Origin: CALSMU01 sp965230225
GTDB lineage: Bacteria; Bacteroidota; Bacteroidia; Flavobacteriales_D; Parvicellaceae
Length of the DNA: 64,000 bases
Reading direction: 5' to 3'
Assembly (NCBI GenBank): GCA_965230225.1
Contig: CBDDKM010000005.1
Location: forward strand, 248,001 to 312,000
Under the pieces are notes generated by a model that was not told where the DNA came from, made no database searches, and was given only the letters and a program-made list of their open reading frames with translations. This document shows positions 51,601-60,075 of the stretch, one piece after another; position 1 is the stretch's first letter; every line of letters begins with the position of its first letter. The position numbers were made by a program, and so were the translations under genes.

Positions 51601-52956
51601 TTCTCCAAAGGCAGCAGATTTTCTGATTTTACTGGCACCATCCCTTACTTCGTTATCCATTTCTTCCTGAGTGAGGTGGTGTCCTGCTCGCCTCAAGACC
51701 AATCGATGTACAATGGCTTCAACAATAATTACGGCACCATCCACAATGATTCCGAAATCCAGTGCTCCTAACGACATTAGATTGGCGGATACACCAAATA
51801 GATTCATAAGTGAAATAGCGAACAACATGGATAGTGGAATAACAGAAGCTACTACTAACCCTGCTCTTATGTTTCCTAAAAAGAAAACCAGAATAAAGAT
51901 TACAATCAGTCCTCCTTCTATGAGGTTAGTACTTACCGTGTGAATGGTTTTGTCGATCAACTTTGTTCTATCCGCAAATGGAATAATTTCCAATCCTTCC
52001 GGTAAGTTGTTTTGAATTCGTGCTATTCGTTCTTTTACTCGGTTCACCACTTCGGCAGAGTTTTCTCCCTTCATCATGAGCACCATCCCACCGGATGTTT
52101 CTCCCTGTCCGTTATAGGTTAGAGCTCCAAATCGAGGAGCGTGGCCATAGTGTACTTTAGCTACATGCTCAATTCTGATTGGAATACCATTTCTGGTTTT
52201 TACCGGTATTTTTTTGATGTCGTCGATGGACTGTGCCATTCCGATTCCACGAATGAAATGGGTGTTTTTTCCATTTTCGATGTAGCTACCTCCAGAGTTT
52301 TGATTGTTTTTGGAAAGTGCTTCAAATACCTCACCAATGGTAACGTTAAGGCTCTTTAGTTTTTCGGGGTTTACCGCCACTTCGTATTGTTTGAGGTAAC
52401 CTCCAAAACTATTTACTTCTACCACTCCTTCAATACCGGCCAGTTGTCGTTTAACTATCCAGTCCTGAATGGTTCGGATATCCATGGCATCGTATTGCTC
52501 TTCGTACCCTTCTTTGGGTTGGATGACGTATTGATAGACCTCTCCCAAACCGGTAGAGATAGGTGCTTTTTCTGGTGTCCCAAATCCTTCGGGGATTTCT
52601 CCCTCCACTTCTTTTAGCTTTTCGTCCACCAACTGGCGGGCGAGGTAGATGCTGGTTTCTTCTTTAAAAACCACTGTAACTACCGATAAGCCAAACCTGG
52701 AAATGGATCGAACTTCGATCACCCCTGGAACGTTTTGCATGTGTAGCTCAATGGGAGTGGTAATGAATTGCTCCACCTCCTGAGCTGCCAAATTTGGCGA
52801 CTGGGTTATAATTTGTACCTGATTATTGGTGACATCGGGTACCGCATCAATGTTGATGTGTTTTAGGGAATAAGCTCCCCAGCCAATTAGGGCAATAATA
52901 AATATGCCTATAATGAACTTATTCCTAATTGAAAACTCAATTAGTTTATTGATCAT
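48655..52956 (-). CDS. CzcA/CusA-type metal RND pump fused to TolC-like channel
   Basis: 1433 aa. Residues 1 to about 1035 are a complete heavy-metal RND pump: first helix IGIFIIALIGWGAYSL, VPDVTNNQVQI, and the TM4 signature DFGIIVDGAVIIVEA. The last, DFG-x3-DGA-x3-VE, is the one typical of divalent-cation pumps (Zn/Co/Cd/Ni) rather than Cu/Ag. After the final helix there is a new signal-like segment (KKAMLFIGFLMVGGLGSVQSQ) and a TolC-type outer-membrane protein of about 390 residues with coiled-coil hairpins (VTMDQAVDLALKNHPSI). The fusion is known in Bacteroidota. How the TolC part reaches the outer membrane (cleavage?) is open. Confidence 0.92.
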   Translation of the reverse strand: MINKLIEFSIRNKFIIGIFIIALIGWGAYSLKHINIDAVPDVTNNQVQIITQSPNLAAQEVEQFITTPIELHMQNVPGVIEVRSISRFGLSVVTVVFKEETSIYLARQLVDEKLKEVEGEIPEGFGTPEKAPISTGLGEVYQYVIQPKEGYEEQYDAMDIRTIQDWIVKRQLAGIEGVVEVNSFGGYLKQYEVAVNPEKLKSLNVTIGEVFEALSKNNQNSGGSYIENGKNTHFIRGIGMAQSIDDIKKIPVKTRNGIPIRIEHVAKVHYGHAPRFGALTYNGQGETSGGMVLMMKGENSAEVVNRVKERIARIQNNLPEGLEIIPFADRTKLIDKTIHTVSTNLIEGGLIVIFILVFFLGNIRAGLVVASVIPLSMLFAISLMNLFGVSANLMSLGALDFGIIVDGAVIIVEAIVHRLVLRRAGHHLTQEEMDNEVRDGASKIRKSAAFGEIIILIVYLPILALVGIEGKMFKPMALTVSFAILGAFLLSLTYVPMMTALVMRKKVRDKKTFSDRMISFIQKGYDPIIKMALRFKYAILTVTVGLFISSLLTFNNMGGVFIPRLEEGDLVVNFGLKPGTSLDEAIATATKIEKAFLEKFPEVLQVCTKIGTSEIPTDPHPMETGDIFVVLDDKENWVSANNQADLIKLMKKEIRHLPGVNIEFSQPIEHMFNTLISGVRSDIAIKIYGNDLNVLHTKATELSNLIADINGVGDVKVEQTVGLPQIAVKYNYDALGKYDVDIEHLNNTLSMAFGGTSSGVIAEYERKFDLVVRLDKAFRKDIDHVKNLYVDLPNGTQIPLEKLAEVKYIKSPMQISRDNANRRIVIGVNVRNRDVESLIEEIKTKLNSDLKLDPGYYITYGGQFENLKSAKERLAVAVPIALALIFVLLFFTFHSVKQALLIFTAIPLSAIGGVSALWLRQMPFSISAGIGFIALFGVAVLNGIVLIAYFNQLKKEGMTDIYERILVGTKTRLRPVIMTASVAALGFLPMALSTTAGGEVQRPLATVVIGGLISATLLTLVVLPVLYLIFDKVEFKPGKKAMLFIGFLMVGGLGSVQSQDNSVTMDQAVDLALKNHPSIKAGQLNVEKHEELQKTGFSLDPTQFSYTNGNINSGAIDYQIQVNQSFKFPTVYGANKQLLVEETKLSESDLLIRQSELKKQVRMAFSDLSFHKENLKEYTNLKEVYLEFSDVANKRFEAGATNLLEKLAAEAKYQNILLLVQEEETKIAGGKERLKKLMGVSNDFDITIVQEASLTSTDSSAIKNHPSLLYLQQVEQQNLANTKTLKQAYIPEFNVGYFNQQIDLERGFQGFQVGVNVPLFYRADKAQVQASKMNQDIILQEYKDRELQLQSEFAQYWSLFQLHQSKSEYYQTTGSQLRDQLYSHAQTAYKEGEIDYVEYIEIMDQASELTLKELENKYAQQSIINELKYLIGQ

Positions 52957-53022
52957 GACTTAATATCTTAAATAATTAATCACTTCCTGAAATAGGTGGG
53001 TTCAGGTTGAATTATTTAGGTA

Positions 53023-53361
53023 TTAAGCTTTTGGAGGGTTCCAGATGAGGTTGTGGAATTGAGTAGAAAAAGGTTCACAATAGTTGTAAAACACTTCTTT
53101 TTTAGGTTCTTCCAGAGTTTCGGTAACCAACTCCGGGGTTCCATCTACACTATTATAAGACGCATGAAATGCACAAAAAGGAGAGCATGGATGCTCCTCG
53201 TGTTCCTCTTCTTCGTCATGATTGTCGTGATCGTGCTGATGGGTATGGTGAACTGCTTTGTGGTGCGAACCATGATCGCAATGTTCATGCTCTGTGGCAT
53301 GACAAGGAACGATGGTGGATACCAAAGTCATAAAGATCATTATTGCTGCAATCCATTTCAC
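53023..53361 (-). CDS. Small His-rich exported protein of the metal-efflux operon
   Basis: 112 aa from GTG 53361, which gives a normal signal peptide (KWIAAIMIFMTLVSTIVPCHA). The frame continues upstream to TTG 53421, but that would place 20 basic residues before it. The mature part has a His-Asp-Glu block (HHTHQHDHDNHDEEEEHEEH) and CSPFCAFHAS, the hallmark of the small DUF6660-like proteins encoded before CzcA pumps in Bacteroidota. It probably binds metal in the periplasm. It stands 66 nt upstream of the pump gene as first gene of the operon. Confidence 0.75.
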   Translation of the reverse strand: MKWIAAIMIFMTLVSTIVPCHATEHEHCDHGSHHKAVHHTHQHDHDNHDEEEEHEEHPCSPFCAFHASYNSVDGTPELVTETLEEPKKEVFYNYCEPFSTQFHNLIWNPPKA

Positions 53362-53420
53362 CTTTCGAAGATAACGAATTTTTTGCAGACAAATTTTATG
53401 AGGTTTGATCTTCTTGTTCA

Positions 53421-53456
53421 AAACAGGGGGGTGCTTGTTGATAACAAACAGGGGGG
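53421..53456. promoter_or_regulatory. Operator-like element between purD and the metal operon
   Basis: Two identical 11-mers AAACAGGGGGG (53421-53431 and 53446-53456) flank the palindrome TTGTT-GAT-AACAA (53435-53447). On the minus strand a TTG lies 20 nt before TAAAATTTG in the leader of the His-rich gene, a possible but imperfect promoter. Confidence 0.45.
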
Positions 53457-53500
53457 AGGTTGGTCTGATCTTCGTTTCTTTGTAAAAAAATTAAAAGCAT

Positions 53501-54790
53501 ATGAACGTATTAATCGTAGGATCAGGAGGTCGAGAACATGCAATTGCCTGGAAATTGGCGCAAAGTTCTCATTTGGAAAAGCTTTACATTGCTCCGGGTA
53601 ACGCCGGAACAAGCGAAGTTGGGGTGAATGTAGATATTGCTCCTACCGATTTTGACGGTTTAGCAACTTTTGCTTTGGAAAAAAAGGTAACCATTATCGT
53701 TGTGGGACCTGAAGCTCCATTGGTGGAAGGGATTCATGATTACTTCGAAGCGAGAGAAGATCTTTCAGGAATTACCATCATCGGACCGAAGAAAGAAGGT
53801 GCTCAATTAGAGGGAAGTAAAGATTTCTCTAAAGAGTTCATGAAGCGTCATAACATTCCTACTGCCAAGTATGGAACATTTACTGCTGATACTTTAGAAG
53901 CAGGATATACCTTTTTAGAAAAAATGAATGCTCCTTATGTGCTTAAAGCAGATGGGTTAGCAGCAGGAAAAGGAGTGTTGATTCTTAACGACCTTAAAGA
54001 AGCGAAGTCGGAGTTAAAGAACATGCTTAATGGTAAGTTCGGAAGTGCTGGTAACAAAGTAGTTATTGAGCAGTTTTTGGATGGGATTGAGTTGAGTGTG
54101 TTTGTAGTAACCGATGGAAAAAACTATAAAATCTTACCGGAAGCAAAGGATTACAAAAGAATTGGAGAAGGTGATACCGGATTGAATACCGGGGGTATGG
54201 GAGCTATTTCTCCAGTACCGTTTGCCAACAGAGAATTTTTGGATAAAGTAGAGAATCAAATCATTATTCCTACGGTAAAAGGATTAAGAGCAGATGGAAT
54301 TGAATACTCTGGATTCATCTTCTTCGGATTGATTAAGGTAAAAGGAGACCCTTACGTAATTGAGTACAATTGTAGAATGGGTGATCCGGAAACGGAAGTA
54401 GTAATGCCAAGAATTAAGTCTGACTTATTAGAGTTGTTTGATGGAATTGCTACCGGAACACTTTCTGAAAGAGATGTGGAGTTTGATGGAAGAACAGCTA
54501 CTACAGTAATGTTAGTGTCTGGAGGATATCCTGAAGCTTACGAAAAAGGAAAAGAGATTACCGGATTGGATAACGATTGTAACAGTGTTGTGTTCCATGC
54601 AGGAACCAAGACTGACGATGATAAAGTAGTAACTAGTGGAGGAAGAGTAATTGCAGTTACATCTTACGGTAAAGACATTGAGTCTGCTTTGAAAAATTCT
54701 TACGAAACTATCGAAGGAATTAAGTTCGACAAAATGAACTACAGAAAAGACATCGGATTTGACCTAATAAAAACGCCTCAAAAAGCATAA
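53501..54790 (+). CDS. purD: Phosphoribosylamine--glycine ligase
   Basis: 429 aa, the usual length for PurD, the ATP-grasp enzyme of the second step of de novo purine synthesis (5-phosphoribosylamine + glycine + ATP to GAR). N-domain LIVGSGGREHAIAWKLAQS, ATP-grasp core VLKADGLAAGKGV, and the Mg/ATP-binding VIEYNCRMGDPETEVVMPRI are all present. The start ATG follows LysLys-type AT-rich sequence with weak ribosome-binding signal, as usual in this phylum. It is divergent from the metal operon. purQ lies 1.4 kb downstream. Confidence 0.96.
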   Translation: MNVLIVGSGGREHAIAWKLAQSSHLEKLYIAPGNAGTSEVGVNVDIAPTDFDGLATFALEKKVTIIVVGPEAPLVEGIHDYFEAREDLSGITIIGPKKEGAQLEGSKDFSKEFMKRHNIPTAKYGTFTADTLEAGYTFLEKMNAPYVLKADGLAAGKGVLILNDLKEAKSELKNMLNGKFGSAGNKVVIEQFLDGIELSVFVVTDGKNYKILPEAKDYKRIGEGDTGLNTGGMGAISPVPFANREFLDKVENQIIIPTVKGLRADGIEYSGFIFFGLIKVKGDPYVIEYNCRMGDPETEVVMPRIKSDLLELFDGIATGTLSERDVEFDGRTATTVMLVSGGYPEAYEKGKEITGLDNDCNSVVFHAGTKTDDDKVVTSGGRVIAVTSYGKDIESALKNSYETIEGIKFDKMNYRKDIGFDLIKTPQKA

Positions 54791-54804
54791 GCTTTTTGAG
54801 GCGT
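54773..54804. terminator. Bidirectional terminator behind purD
   Basis: A perfect 14-bp stem ACGCCTCAAAAAGC/GCTTTTTGAGGCGT with ATAA loop. The loop includes the purD stop codon. On the minus strand it is followed by TTTTATT, serving the converging DUF6341 gene. Confidence 0.8.
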
Positions 54805-54830
54805 CAATATTTTGAAAAAGTAAATCCTGA

Positions 54831-55016
54831 TTATTTAATCTGATCAGGATTAGCTTCTGCTTCAGCGTTGTACTTAGCCTGATATCTTAACCAAATGAAA
54901 AAACCAATGAACCCTAATACGATAAATGCGTAGTTAGGAGCATTTTGCAACTTCTCCAATACGTTCTCAAAAATCCAAACTAAAAGGTCTCTAAGTGGGA
55001 ATGCTAACCAATCCAT
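54831..55016 (-). CDS. DUF6341-like small membrane protein
   Basis: 61 aa. An amphipathic start (WLAFPLRDLLVWIFENVLEKLQ) and a single helix (YAFIVLGFIGFFIWLRYQ) with a short polar tail. Size, topology and the position between purD and the DUF6427 gene match DUF6341, a Flavobacteriales protein of unknown role. The family call rests mainly on this gene order. Confidence 0.65.
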   Translation of the reverse strand: MDWLAFPLRDLLVWIFENVLEKLQNAPNYAFIVLGFIGFFIWLRYQAKYNAEAEANPDQIK

Positions 55017-55124
55017 TGCGTAATTTTTTTAAATATTCAGGTCAAAAGTAAAAATTATCCACAAACAAGAACCTATTTTAGATCATCTTTTTGAAGAAAG
55101 TTAAACAAAAGATAATTTTACCAC

Positions 55125-56102
55125 GTGATTCTACAGTTGTATAAATCAAATAATCCTATCGTGTTGGCATTGCTACCAGTTGTGTTGGTGGTACTCTGGC
55201 TTCCCGGATTATTGGACCCTGTAGCCATCGATTTTCTTTCTCCATCGCCTGCATTTCAGGTAATTAACGATGCTTTACCTATTGTTTGGAGTAAAATACT
55301 GGCCATGGTACTTATTGTGGTTACCGGGATAGTGCTGAATGGAATTGTTAATAACAACGAAATCTTTGATCGAACCACTTACTTGCCGGCATTATTATAT
55401 GTGCTTTGCATGAGTGTATTTCCGGATATGCAGGTGTTGAGTCCTATTACTTTTTCCAATTTATTTTGGGCCCTGGCGTTTTGGAGGTTGTTTCGCATAT
55501 TCAGGCAGGTGCCTAGTAAACAAGAGGCTTTTGACGCTTCGGTGTTCTTGCTGTTGGGAGGCTTGTTTTACTTCCCTTCAATTGTAATGTTTCCTATTGT
55601 GTGGATAGCTTTAGCGGTGTTGAGACCATTTGTTTGGCGAGAGTGGTTGATGCCTCTTTTGGCTGCTTCTTTGGTGTTAATCTATTGGGTGGTGTATATC
55701 CTTTATGCCGACAATCCTTATTTGGCAGAGCAGTATTATAATTTCCATATTGGTCAATACCAGTTGTACTTACTGGAGTTTCATTGGAGTTATTACATCG
55801 CTTTTGGAGCGTTAGCCATTTCAGTAAACCTTTCCGGGATGCAAATATCCAGGCAGTTAAAAAGCAGCTCCATGAGATTTAGGAAGATTACTACCTTTTT
55901 TATGTTCATCATTTCCTTTTCCATTATTTTGCTGGTTTTAGAGCGATTGGTGCTAAAAAATCAGGTGTATTCTATAGTGAGTGCAGGACCTTTGAGTTTA
56001 TTGCTCACCTTTTACTTTTACGGTGCTAAAAGGAAGTTACTGTCGGGGGCGTTGTTCTATTCCATCCTGCTGGTTCTGATTGTCAACATTTATTTCTTCT
56101 AA
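55125..56102 (+). CDS. DUF6427 family integral membrane protein
   Basis: 325 aa, GTG start at 55125. About nine membrane helices (NPIVLALLPVVLVVLWLPG, ILAMVLIVVTGIVLNGIV, SVFLLLGGLFYFPSIVMFPIVWIALAVL). The pattern, including LNxIINxNEIFDRTTYLPALLYVL, identifies DUF6427, often next to purD and DUF6341 in Flavobacteriales. Function unknown; a role in gliding or glycan export has no support here. It diverges from the DUF6341 gene. Confidence 0.75.
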   Translation: MILQLYKSNNPIVLALLPVVLVVLWLPGLLDPVAIDFLSPSPAFQVINDALPIVWSKILAMVLIVVTGIVLNGIVNNNEIFDRTTYLPALLYVLCMSVFPDMQVLSPITFSNLFWALAFWRLFRIFRQVPSKQEAFDASVFLLLGGLFYFPSIVMFPIVWIALAVLRPFVWREWLMPLLAASLVLIYWVVYILYADNPYLAEQYYNFHIGQYQLYLLEFHWSYYIAFGALAISVNLSGMQISRQLKSSSMRFRKITTFFMFIISFSIILLVLERLVLKNQVYSIVSAGPLSLLLTFYFYGAKRKLLSGALFYSILLVLIVNIYFF

Positions 56103-56150
56103 GTGAAAAACTTTTGGGTAAAATGCTTCGTAAAGGCGTGATTTTTCATG

Positions 56151-56158
56151 TATTTTTG
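56151..56158 (+). promoter_or_regulatory. -7 element of the purQ promoter
   Basis: TATTTTTG fits TAnnTTTG, 23 nt before the purQ ATG. The -33 position holds only a TTC, so the box is weaker than the one at 249-278. Confidence 0.45.
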
Positions 56159-56181
56159 CGGCTCATTAAAAATGACAAAAC

Positions 56182-56874
56182 ATGAAATTTGGAGTAATTA
56201 CTTTTCCGGGGTCTAATTGTGATCAAGACATGATCTACGTTCTTGAATCAATTATGGGACAACAAGTAGAAAGATTATGGCATAAAGATCACGATATTAA
56301 AGGATGCGATGCAATCGTACTTCCTGGAGGATTCTCTTACGGAGATTACCTTAGATCAGGTGCAATTGCCAGATTTTCTCCGGTAATGCAAGAAGTAATT
56401 GAGCATGCTAACAAAGGTGGGTATGTATTCGGAGTATGTAACGGGTTCCAAATCTTGTGTGAGTCTGGGTTGTTACCTGGAGCATTGCTTCACAACAACA
56501 ACCAGAAATTTATCTGTAAAAACGTTTTCTTAAAACCAGAATCAACTACAGCTAAATTAACTGAGTCATTAGATCAAAACAGAGCATATCAAATTCCTAT
56601 TGCTCACGGAGAAGGAAGATTCCATGCTGATGAAGCTACATTGAAAGCATTAAACGATAACGATCAGGTATTATTTAGATACTGTGATGCTGATGGAAAT
56701 GTAACTCCAGAAGTGAATCCAAATGGTTCTTTAGAGAACATTGCTGGTGTAACTAACGCCGGTAAAAATGTATTTGGAATGATGCCTCACCCAGAAAGAG
56801 CAGCTGATGCTGAACTAAGTAATGAAGACGGAAAAGCCCTTTTCGAATCGTGGTTAGGGCTTGTAAATGCATAA
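56182..56874 (+). CDS. purQ: Phosphoribosylformylglycinamidine synthase, glutaminase subunit
   Basis: 230 aa, class I glutamine amidotransferase. It supplies ammonia to PurL in the fourth step of purine synthesis. GSNCDQDM at the N-terminus, the oxyanion strand LPGGFSYGDYLR, the nucleophile elbow FGVCNGFQILCESGLLPGAL (Cys about 86) and PHPERA with the catalytic His and Glu near the end are intact. The small, separate PurQ implies a PurS/PurL-type complex, whose genes are not in this window. Own promoter and terminator, so apparently monocistronic. Confidence 0.95.
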   Translation: MKFGVITFPGSNCDQDMIYVLESIMGQQVERLWHKDHDIKGCDAIVLPGGFSYGDYLRSGAIARFSPVMQEVIEHANKGGYVFGVCNGFQILCESGLLPGALLHNNNQKFICKNVFLKPESTTAKLTESLDQNRAYQIPIAHGEGRFHADEATLKALNDNDQVLFRYCDADGNVTPEVNPNGSLENIAGVTNAGKNVFGMMPHPERAADAELSNEDGKALFESWLGLVNA

Positions 56875-56898
56875 AACGTAAAGTACGTAATTTTGGAG

Positions 56899-56922
56899 AG
56901 CCGGTAATTTCGATTACCGGCT
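56899..56922 (+). terminator. Rho-independent terminator of purQ
   Basis: AGCCGGTAAT-TTCG-ATTACCGGCT, a perfect 10-bp stem with a UUCG loop, followed by TTTCTATTTC, 24 nt behind the stop. Confidence 0.85.
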
Positions 56923-57025
56923 TTTCTATTTCTTTGGGGCAACAATTAACAAATGAGCTTTTAAATTAATAGGTTAATCCCGGGCTTTGTCTATTTTTAC
57001 AAAAGCGCACCCAAAACCAACTTAA

Positions 57026-59419
57026 ATGAAAAAATGTTTATTAATCGTTTTAATTGCTATTCAGGCACTTAATTCTTTTAGCCAACAGACCATTAAAGGG
57101 AAAGTGGTAGATAAAGAATCGAAATTTCCCCTGCCTGGAGTAAGTGTTGCCATCACCACCACTGATCCTATTATTGGGGGAGTAACAGACATCGACGGAA
57201 ATTTCAAAGTAGGAGATGTTCCCGTTGGTCGACATACGGTAAAGGTTTCTTTTACTGGATATGCTCCGCAAAATATTCCGATAGTAGTAAGCTCTGCAAA
57301 AGAGGTGGTATTGAATGTAGAAATTGAAGAATCTACAGAGATGCTAAACGTTGTGGAAATTAATGCAGGAGATGATCATGAAGTAAATAACGAAATGGCC
57401 GTGGTGAGTTCCAGAGTGTTCTCTGTAGAGGAAACTGAAAGGTATGCCGGAAGTAGGGGAGATCCTGCTCGTATGGCTTCTAACTTTGCTGGAGTATCCG
57501 GTGCTGATGATAGTAGAAATGATATCGTAGTAAGAGGAAACTCTCCTCTAGGAGTTGTTTACCGTGTAGAAGGGATCGATATTCCCAACCCGAATCACTT
57601 TGCCATATCAGGGTCAACTGGAGGTCCGGTAAGTATCTTAAACAATAAGTTATTGTCTAATAGTGATTTTTTTACTGGTGCATTTCCGGCAGAATACGGA
57701 AACAGTACAGCAGGTGTATTCGACTTGAAGCTTAGAAATGGAAATAACGAGAAGCACGAGTTTACTGGTCAATTTGGATTTTTAGGTACGGAAATCATGG
57801 CCGAGGGACCATTGTCTAAAAAGCATACTTCCTCTTATTTGGTAATGTATCGTTATTCTACTGTATCTATGTTTAGTGCATTAGGAATCGATATTGGAAC
57901 CAGTGCGGTACCAAAGTACCAGGATTTATCGCTTAAACTTAACTTCCCACTGAACGATGGAGGAAACCTTTCTATCTGGGGGATTAGCGGTAAAAGTGAT
58001 ATTGATATTCTTATCTCTAACCAAAAAGATACTTCAGAAGTAGACTTGTATGGAGATAACGACAGGGATCAATACTTCGGAACGGCTATGGGAATTGTAG
58101 GTGCTACGTACACCAAGCCGATTAACGAAAAAACGTATTTCAAAACCACATTTAGTGGGTCGTTGGATCACCAACACACCAAGCACGAATACATCGATAG
58201 AGTAGTGAACTCCGAAGGGCAGTTCGATGTACTGGATGTGTATGATTACATGGGGTTTGTATACAATACTTATAAAGTTTCTAATGGAACATTCGTCAAT
58301 AAAAAGTTTGGTAAAAAGGATGTGTTAAAAGCCGGATTTACTTTCGACTATTACATTGCCAGCTACCACGATAGTATTTTGGCGAACGATACCATTAAAG
58401 ATGTATACAAAAGACGTTGGGATTCTGACGAGACGTTTTTCTTAGTTCAGCCTTACGTACAATGGAAACATAAATTCTCCGACGATTTAATCTTTACAGC
58501 AGGTGTGCATAACCAATACTTCTCCTTAACCAATAGTACTTCTATTCTTGAGCCTAGAGCAGGTTTAAAATGGACTGCTAACGATAAGAATACCTTTAGT
58601 ATGGGGTTAGGACGTCATAGCCAGATGCAGCCGTTGTATACTTACTTCTATCAGTTGGGAACTGGAGTAGAGCCACACAATAAAGGGATGGATTTTACCA
58701 GAAGTAACCATGCGGTACTAGGGTATACCAGAAGCATTTCTAAAAACCTTGCTGCCAAGGTGGAAACTTATTACCAAAACGTAAGTAATGTACCGGTAGA
58801 GAACGATCCATCTGCATTTTCTTTAATGAATCAGGGAAGTGGTTTTTCCAGACTGTTTGCGGGAGACACTCTTGTAAATGAAGGAACAGGGTATAATTAT
58901 GGAGTTGAATTTACCCTGGAGAAATACTTTAGTGATAGCTGGCACATGATGATTACCGGTGCGGTATACAACTCTCGATACAAAGGAAGTGATGGTATTG
59001 AAAGAAATACAGACTTTAATGGAGGGTATGCTGCCAATATTCTTGGAGGTAGAGAGTTTGAACTGGGAGATCGTAAAACACTTTCTATTGGAGGTAAAGT
59101 AACCTTTGCAGGAGGAAAAAGATACGGGTTGGTAGATACGGTAGCTTCTGACTTACAAAGGGAGTTGATTTATCTGGATGATCAGTACAACGAGTTCCAG
59201 TTTCAGGATTACTTCAGAGCAGATTTGAAAATTAGTTTCAAGAGTAACGCTAAGAAAGTAACTCACGAAATTGCATTGGATTTGGTAAACATTTTGGATA
59301 CTCAAAACATTTTGAGTTTGACTTATGCTCCTGTACCGGGTGCGCCTAATGCAAGTCCAATCAGAAAGAATTACCAATTAGGGTTCTTACCAATATTCTA
59401 CTATAAGATTGATTTCTAA
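57026..59419 (+). CDS. TonB-dependent receptor with CarboxypepD-reg domain
   Basis: 797 aa with signal peptide (MKKCLLIVLIAIQALNSFSQ). An N-terminal CarboxypepD-reg-like sandwich (TIKGKVVDKESKFPLPGVSV, GRHTVKVSFTGYAPQ) precedes a plug (NDIVVRGNSPLGVVYRVEGIDIPNPNHFAISG, TGAFPAEYGNSTAGVFDLKL) and a barrel ending YKIDF. The plug lacks the SusC-type box and no SusD gene is adjacent, so it is probably not a SusC/D glycan importer. Substrate unknown. The last bases overlap the converging deacetylase gene by 4 bp. Confidence 0.9.
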   Translation: MKKCLLIVLIAIQALNSFSQQTIKGKVVDKESKFPLPGVSVAITTTDPIIGGVTDIDGNFKVGDVPVGRHTVKVSFTGYAPQNIPIVVSSAKEVVLNVEIEESTEMLNVVEINAGDDHEVNNEMAVVSSRVFSVEETERYAGSRGDPARMASNFAGVSGADDSRNDIVVRGNSPLGVVYRVEGIDIPNPNHFAISGSTGGPVSILNNKLLSNSDFFTGAFPAEYGNSTAGVFDLKLRNGNNEKHEFTGQFGFLGTEIMAEGPLSKKHTSSYLVMYRYSTVSMFSALGIDIGTSAVPKYQDLSLKLNFPLNDGGNLSIWGISGKSDIDILISNQKDTSEVDLYGDNDRDQYFGTAMGIVGATYTKPINEKTYFKTTFSGSLDHQHTKHEYIDRVVNSEGQFDVLDVYDYMGFVYNTYKVSNGTFVNKKFGKKDVLKAGFTFDYYIASYHDSILANDTIKDVYKRRWDSDETFFLVQPYVQWKHKFSDDLIFTAGVHNQYFSLTNSTSILEPRAGLKWTANDKNTFSMGLGRHSQMQPLYTYFYQLGTGVEPHNKGMDFTRSNHAVLGYTRSISKNLAAKVETYYQNVSNVPVENDPSAFSLMNQGSGFSRLFAGDTLVNEGTGYNYGVEFTLEKYFSDSWHMMITGAVYNSRYKGSDGIERNTDFNGGYAANILGGREFELGDRKTLSIGGKVTFAGGKRYGLVDTVASDLQRELIYLDDQYNEFQFQDYFRADLKISFKSNAKKVTHEIALDLVNILDTQNILSLTYAPVPGAPNASPIRKNYQLGFLPIFYYKIDF

Positions 59420-60030
59420 TACTGGATTTTATCCAGAATAAAACCTTTGTTTGAAAGTCCTTCCATAATAGCCGGTAGGGCTTTCAGCATTTTAGGGCCA
59501 TGCTTTAAGCTGTCGTGAAGCACGATGATGGAACCAGCTTCGGTGTGCTTAAGGGTGGTTTCTATTAGATCTTCAGGGGTGTGTTTTTTGTCAAAGTCGC
59601 CCGGTAGTACATCCCACATAATGGTGTGATACTTTTCGGTGAGCACTTTGTTCTGGCTTCTTTTAATTTTCCCGTAAGGAGGTCTAAATAAGTTAGAGTC
59701 TATTACCTTTTCAGCTTCTTTAATGTCGGCAAAATAGTCTTCGTTGGTATTGTGCAAGCCATTCATGTGCGTATCTGAGTGGTTGCCAACGGCGTGTCCC
59801 CGATCCAGAATATCCTGATAAATTTTGGGATTCTTTTCCACCTGTTTACCTACACAGAAAAAAGTGGCTTTAGCATTGTATTCCTCTAATAACTCAAGGG
59901 TGCGTGTAGTAATTTCTTCCGTTGGTCCATCGTCGAAAGTTAGGTATACCTTATTGGCTGAGTTGGGAATGTTCCACACAGCGTTTTTCAGAAGGGCTCT
60001 GACAATGGTAGGTGTTTTATAAAAGTACAC
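59416..60030 (-). CDS. Polysaccharide deacetylase (NodB-type, CE4)
   Basis: 204 aa, GTG start at 60030. All five NodB motifs are visible: TFDDGP, HSDTH (GNHSDTHMNG), RPPYG, a DVLPGDFD segment and IIVLHDS. The Asp and the two His of motifs 1 and 2 form the metal site, so the enzyme should be active on N-acetylated glycans, such as peptidoglycan or a surface polysaccharide. No signal peptide is apparent, although short unsecreted-looking forms are common in Bacteroidota. The start lies 9 nt behind the terminator hairpin of the upstream DUF2723 gene, so read-through may supply it. Confidence 0.88.
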   Translation of the reverse strand: MYFYKTPTIVRALLKNAVWNIPNSANKVYLTFDDGPTEEITTRTLELLEEYNAKATFFCVGKQVEKNPKIYQDILDRGHAVGNHSDTHMNGLHNTNEDYFADIKEAEKVIDSNLFRPPYGKIKRSQNKVLTEKYHTIMWDVLPGDFDKKHTPEDLIETTLKHTEAGSIIVLHDSLKHGPKMLKALPAIMEGLSNKGFILDKIQY

Positions 60031-60039
60031 GATAAAAAG

Positions 60040-60065
60040 AACCCCGATAATTGCTTACCGGGGTT
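60040..60065 (-). terminator. Terminator of the DUF2723 gene
   Basis: AACCCCG-12 nt-CGGGGTT followed on the minus strand by CTTTTTA. It stands between two same-strand genes, so it may act as a partial terminator for the deacetylase gene. Confidence 0.65.
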
Positions 60066-60075
60066 TTAGTATGGT

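Noticed and set aside
53053..53601. 182-aa plus-strand frame across the His-rich gene and purD start
   Set aside because: Antisense to the His-rich protein, then out of frame with purD. The product is not protein-like.
57026..59419. SusC of a polysaccharide utilisation locus
   Set aside because: No SusD gene or glycoside hydrolases adjacent, and the SusC plug signature is not seen.
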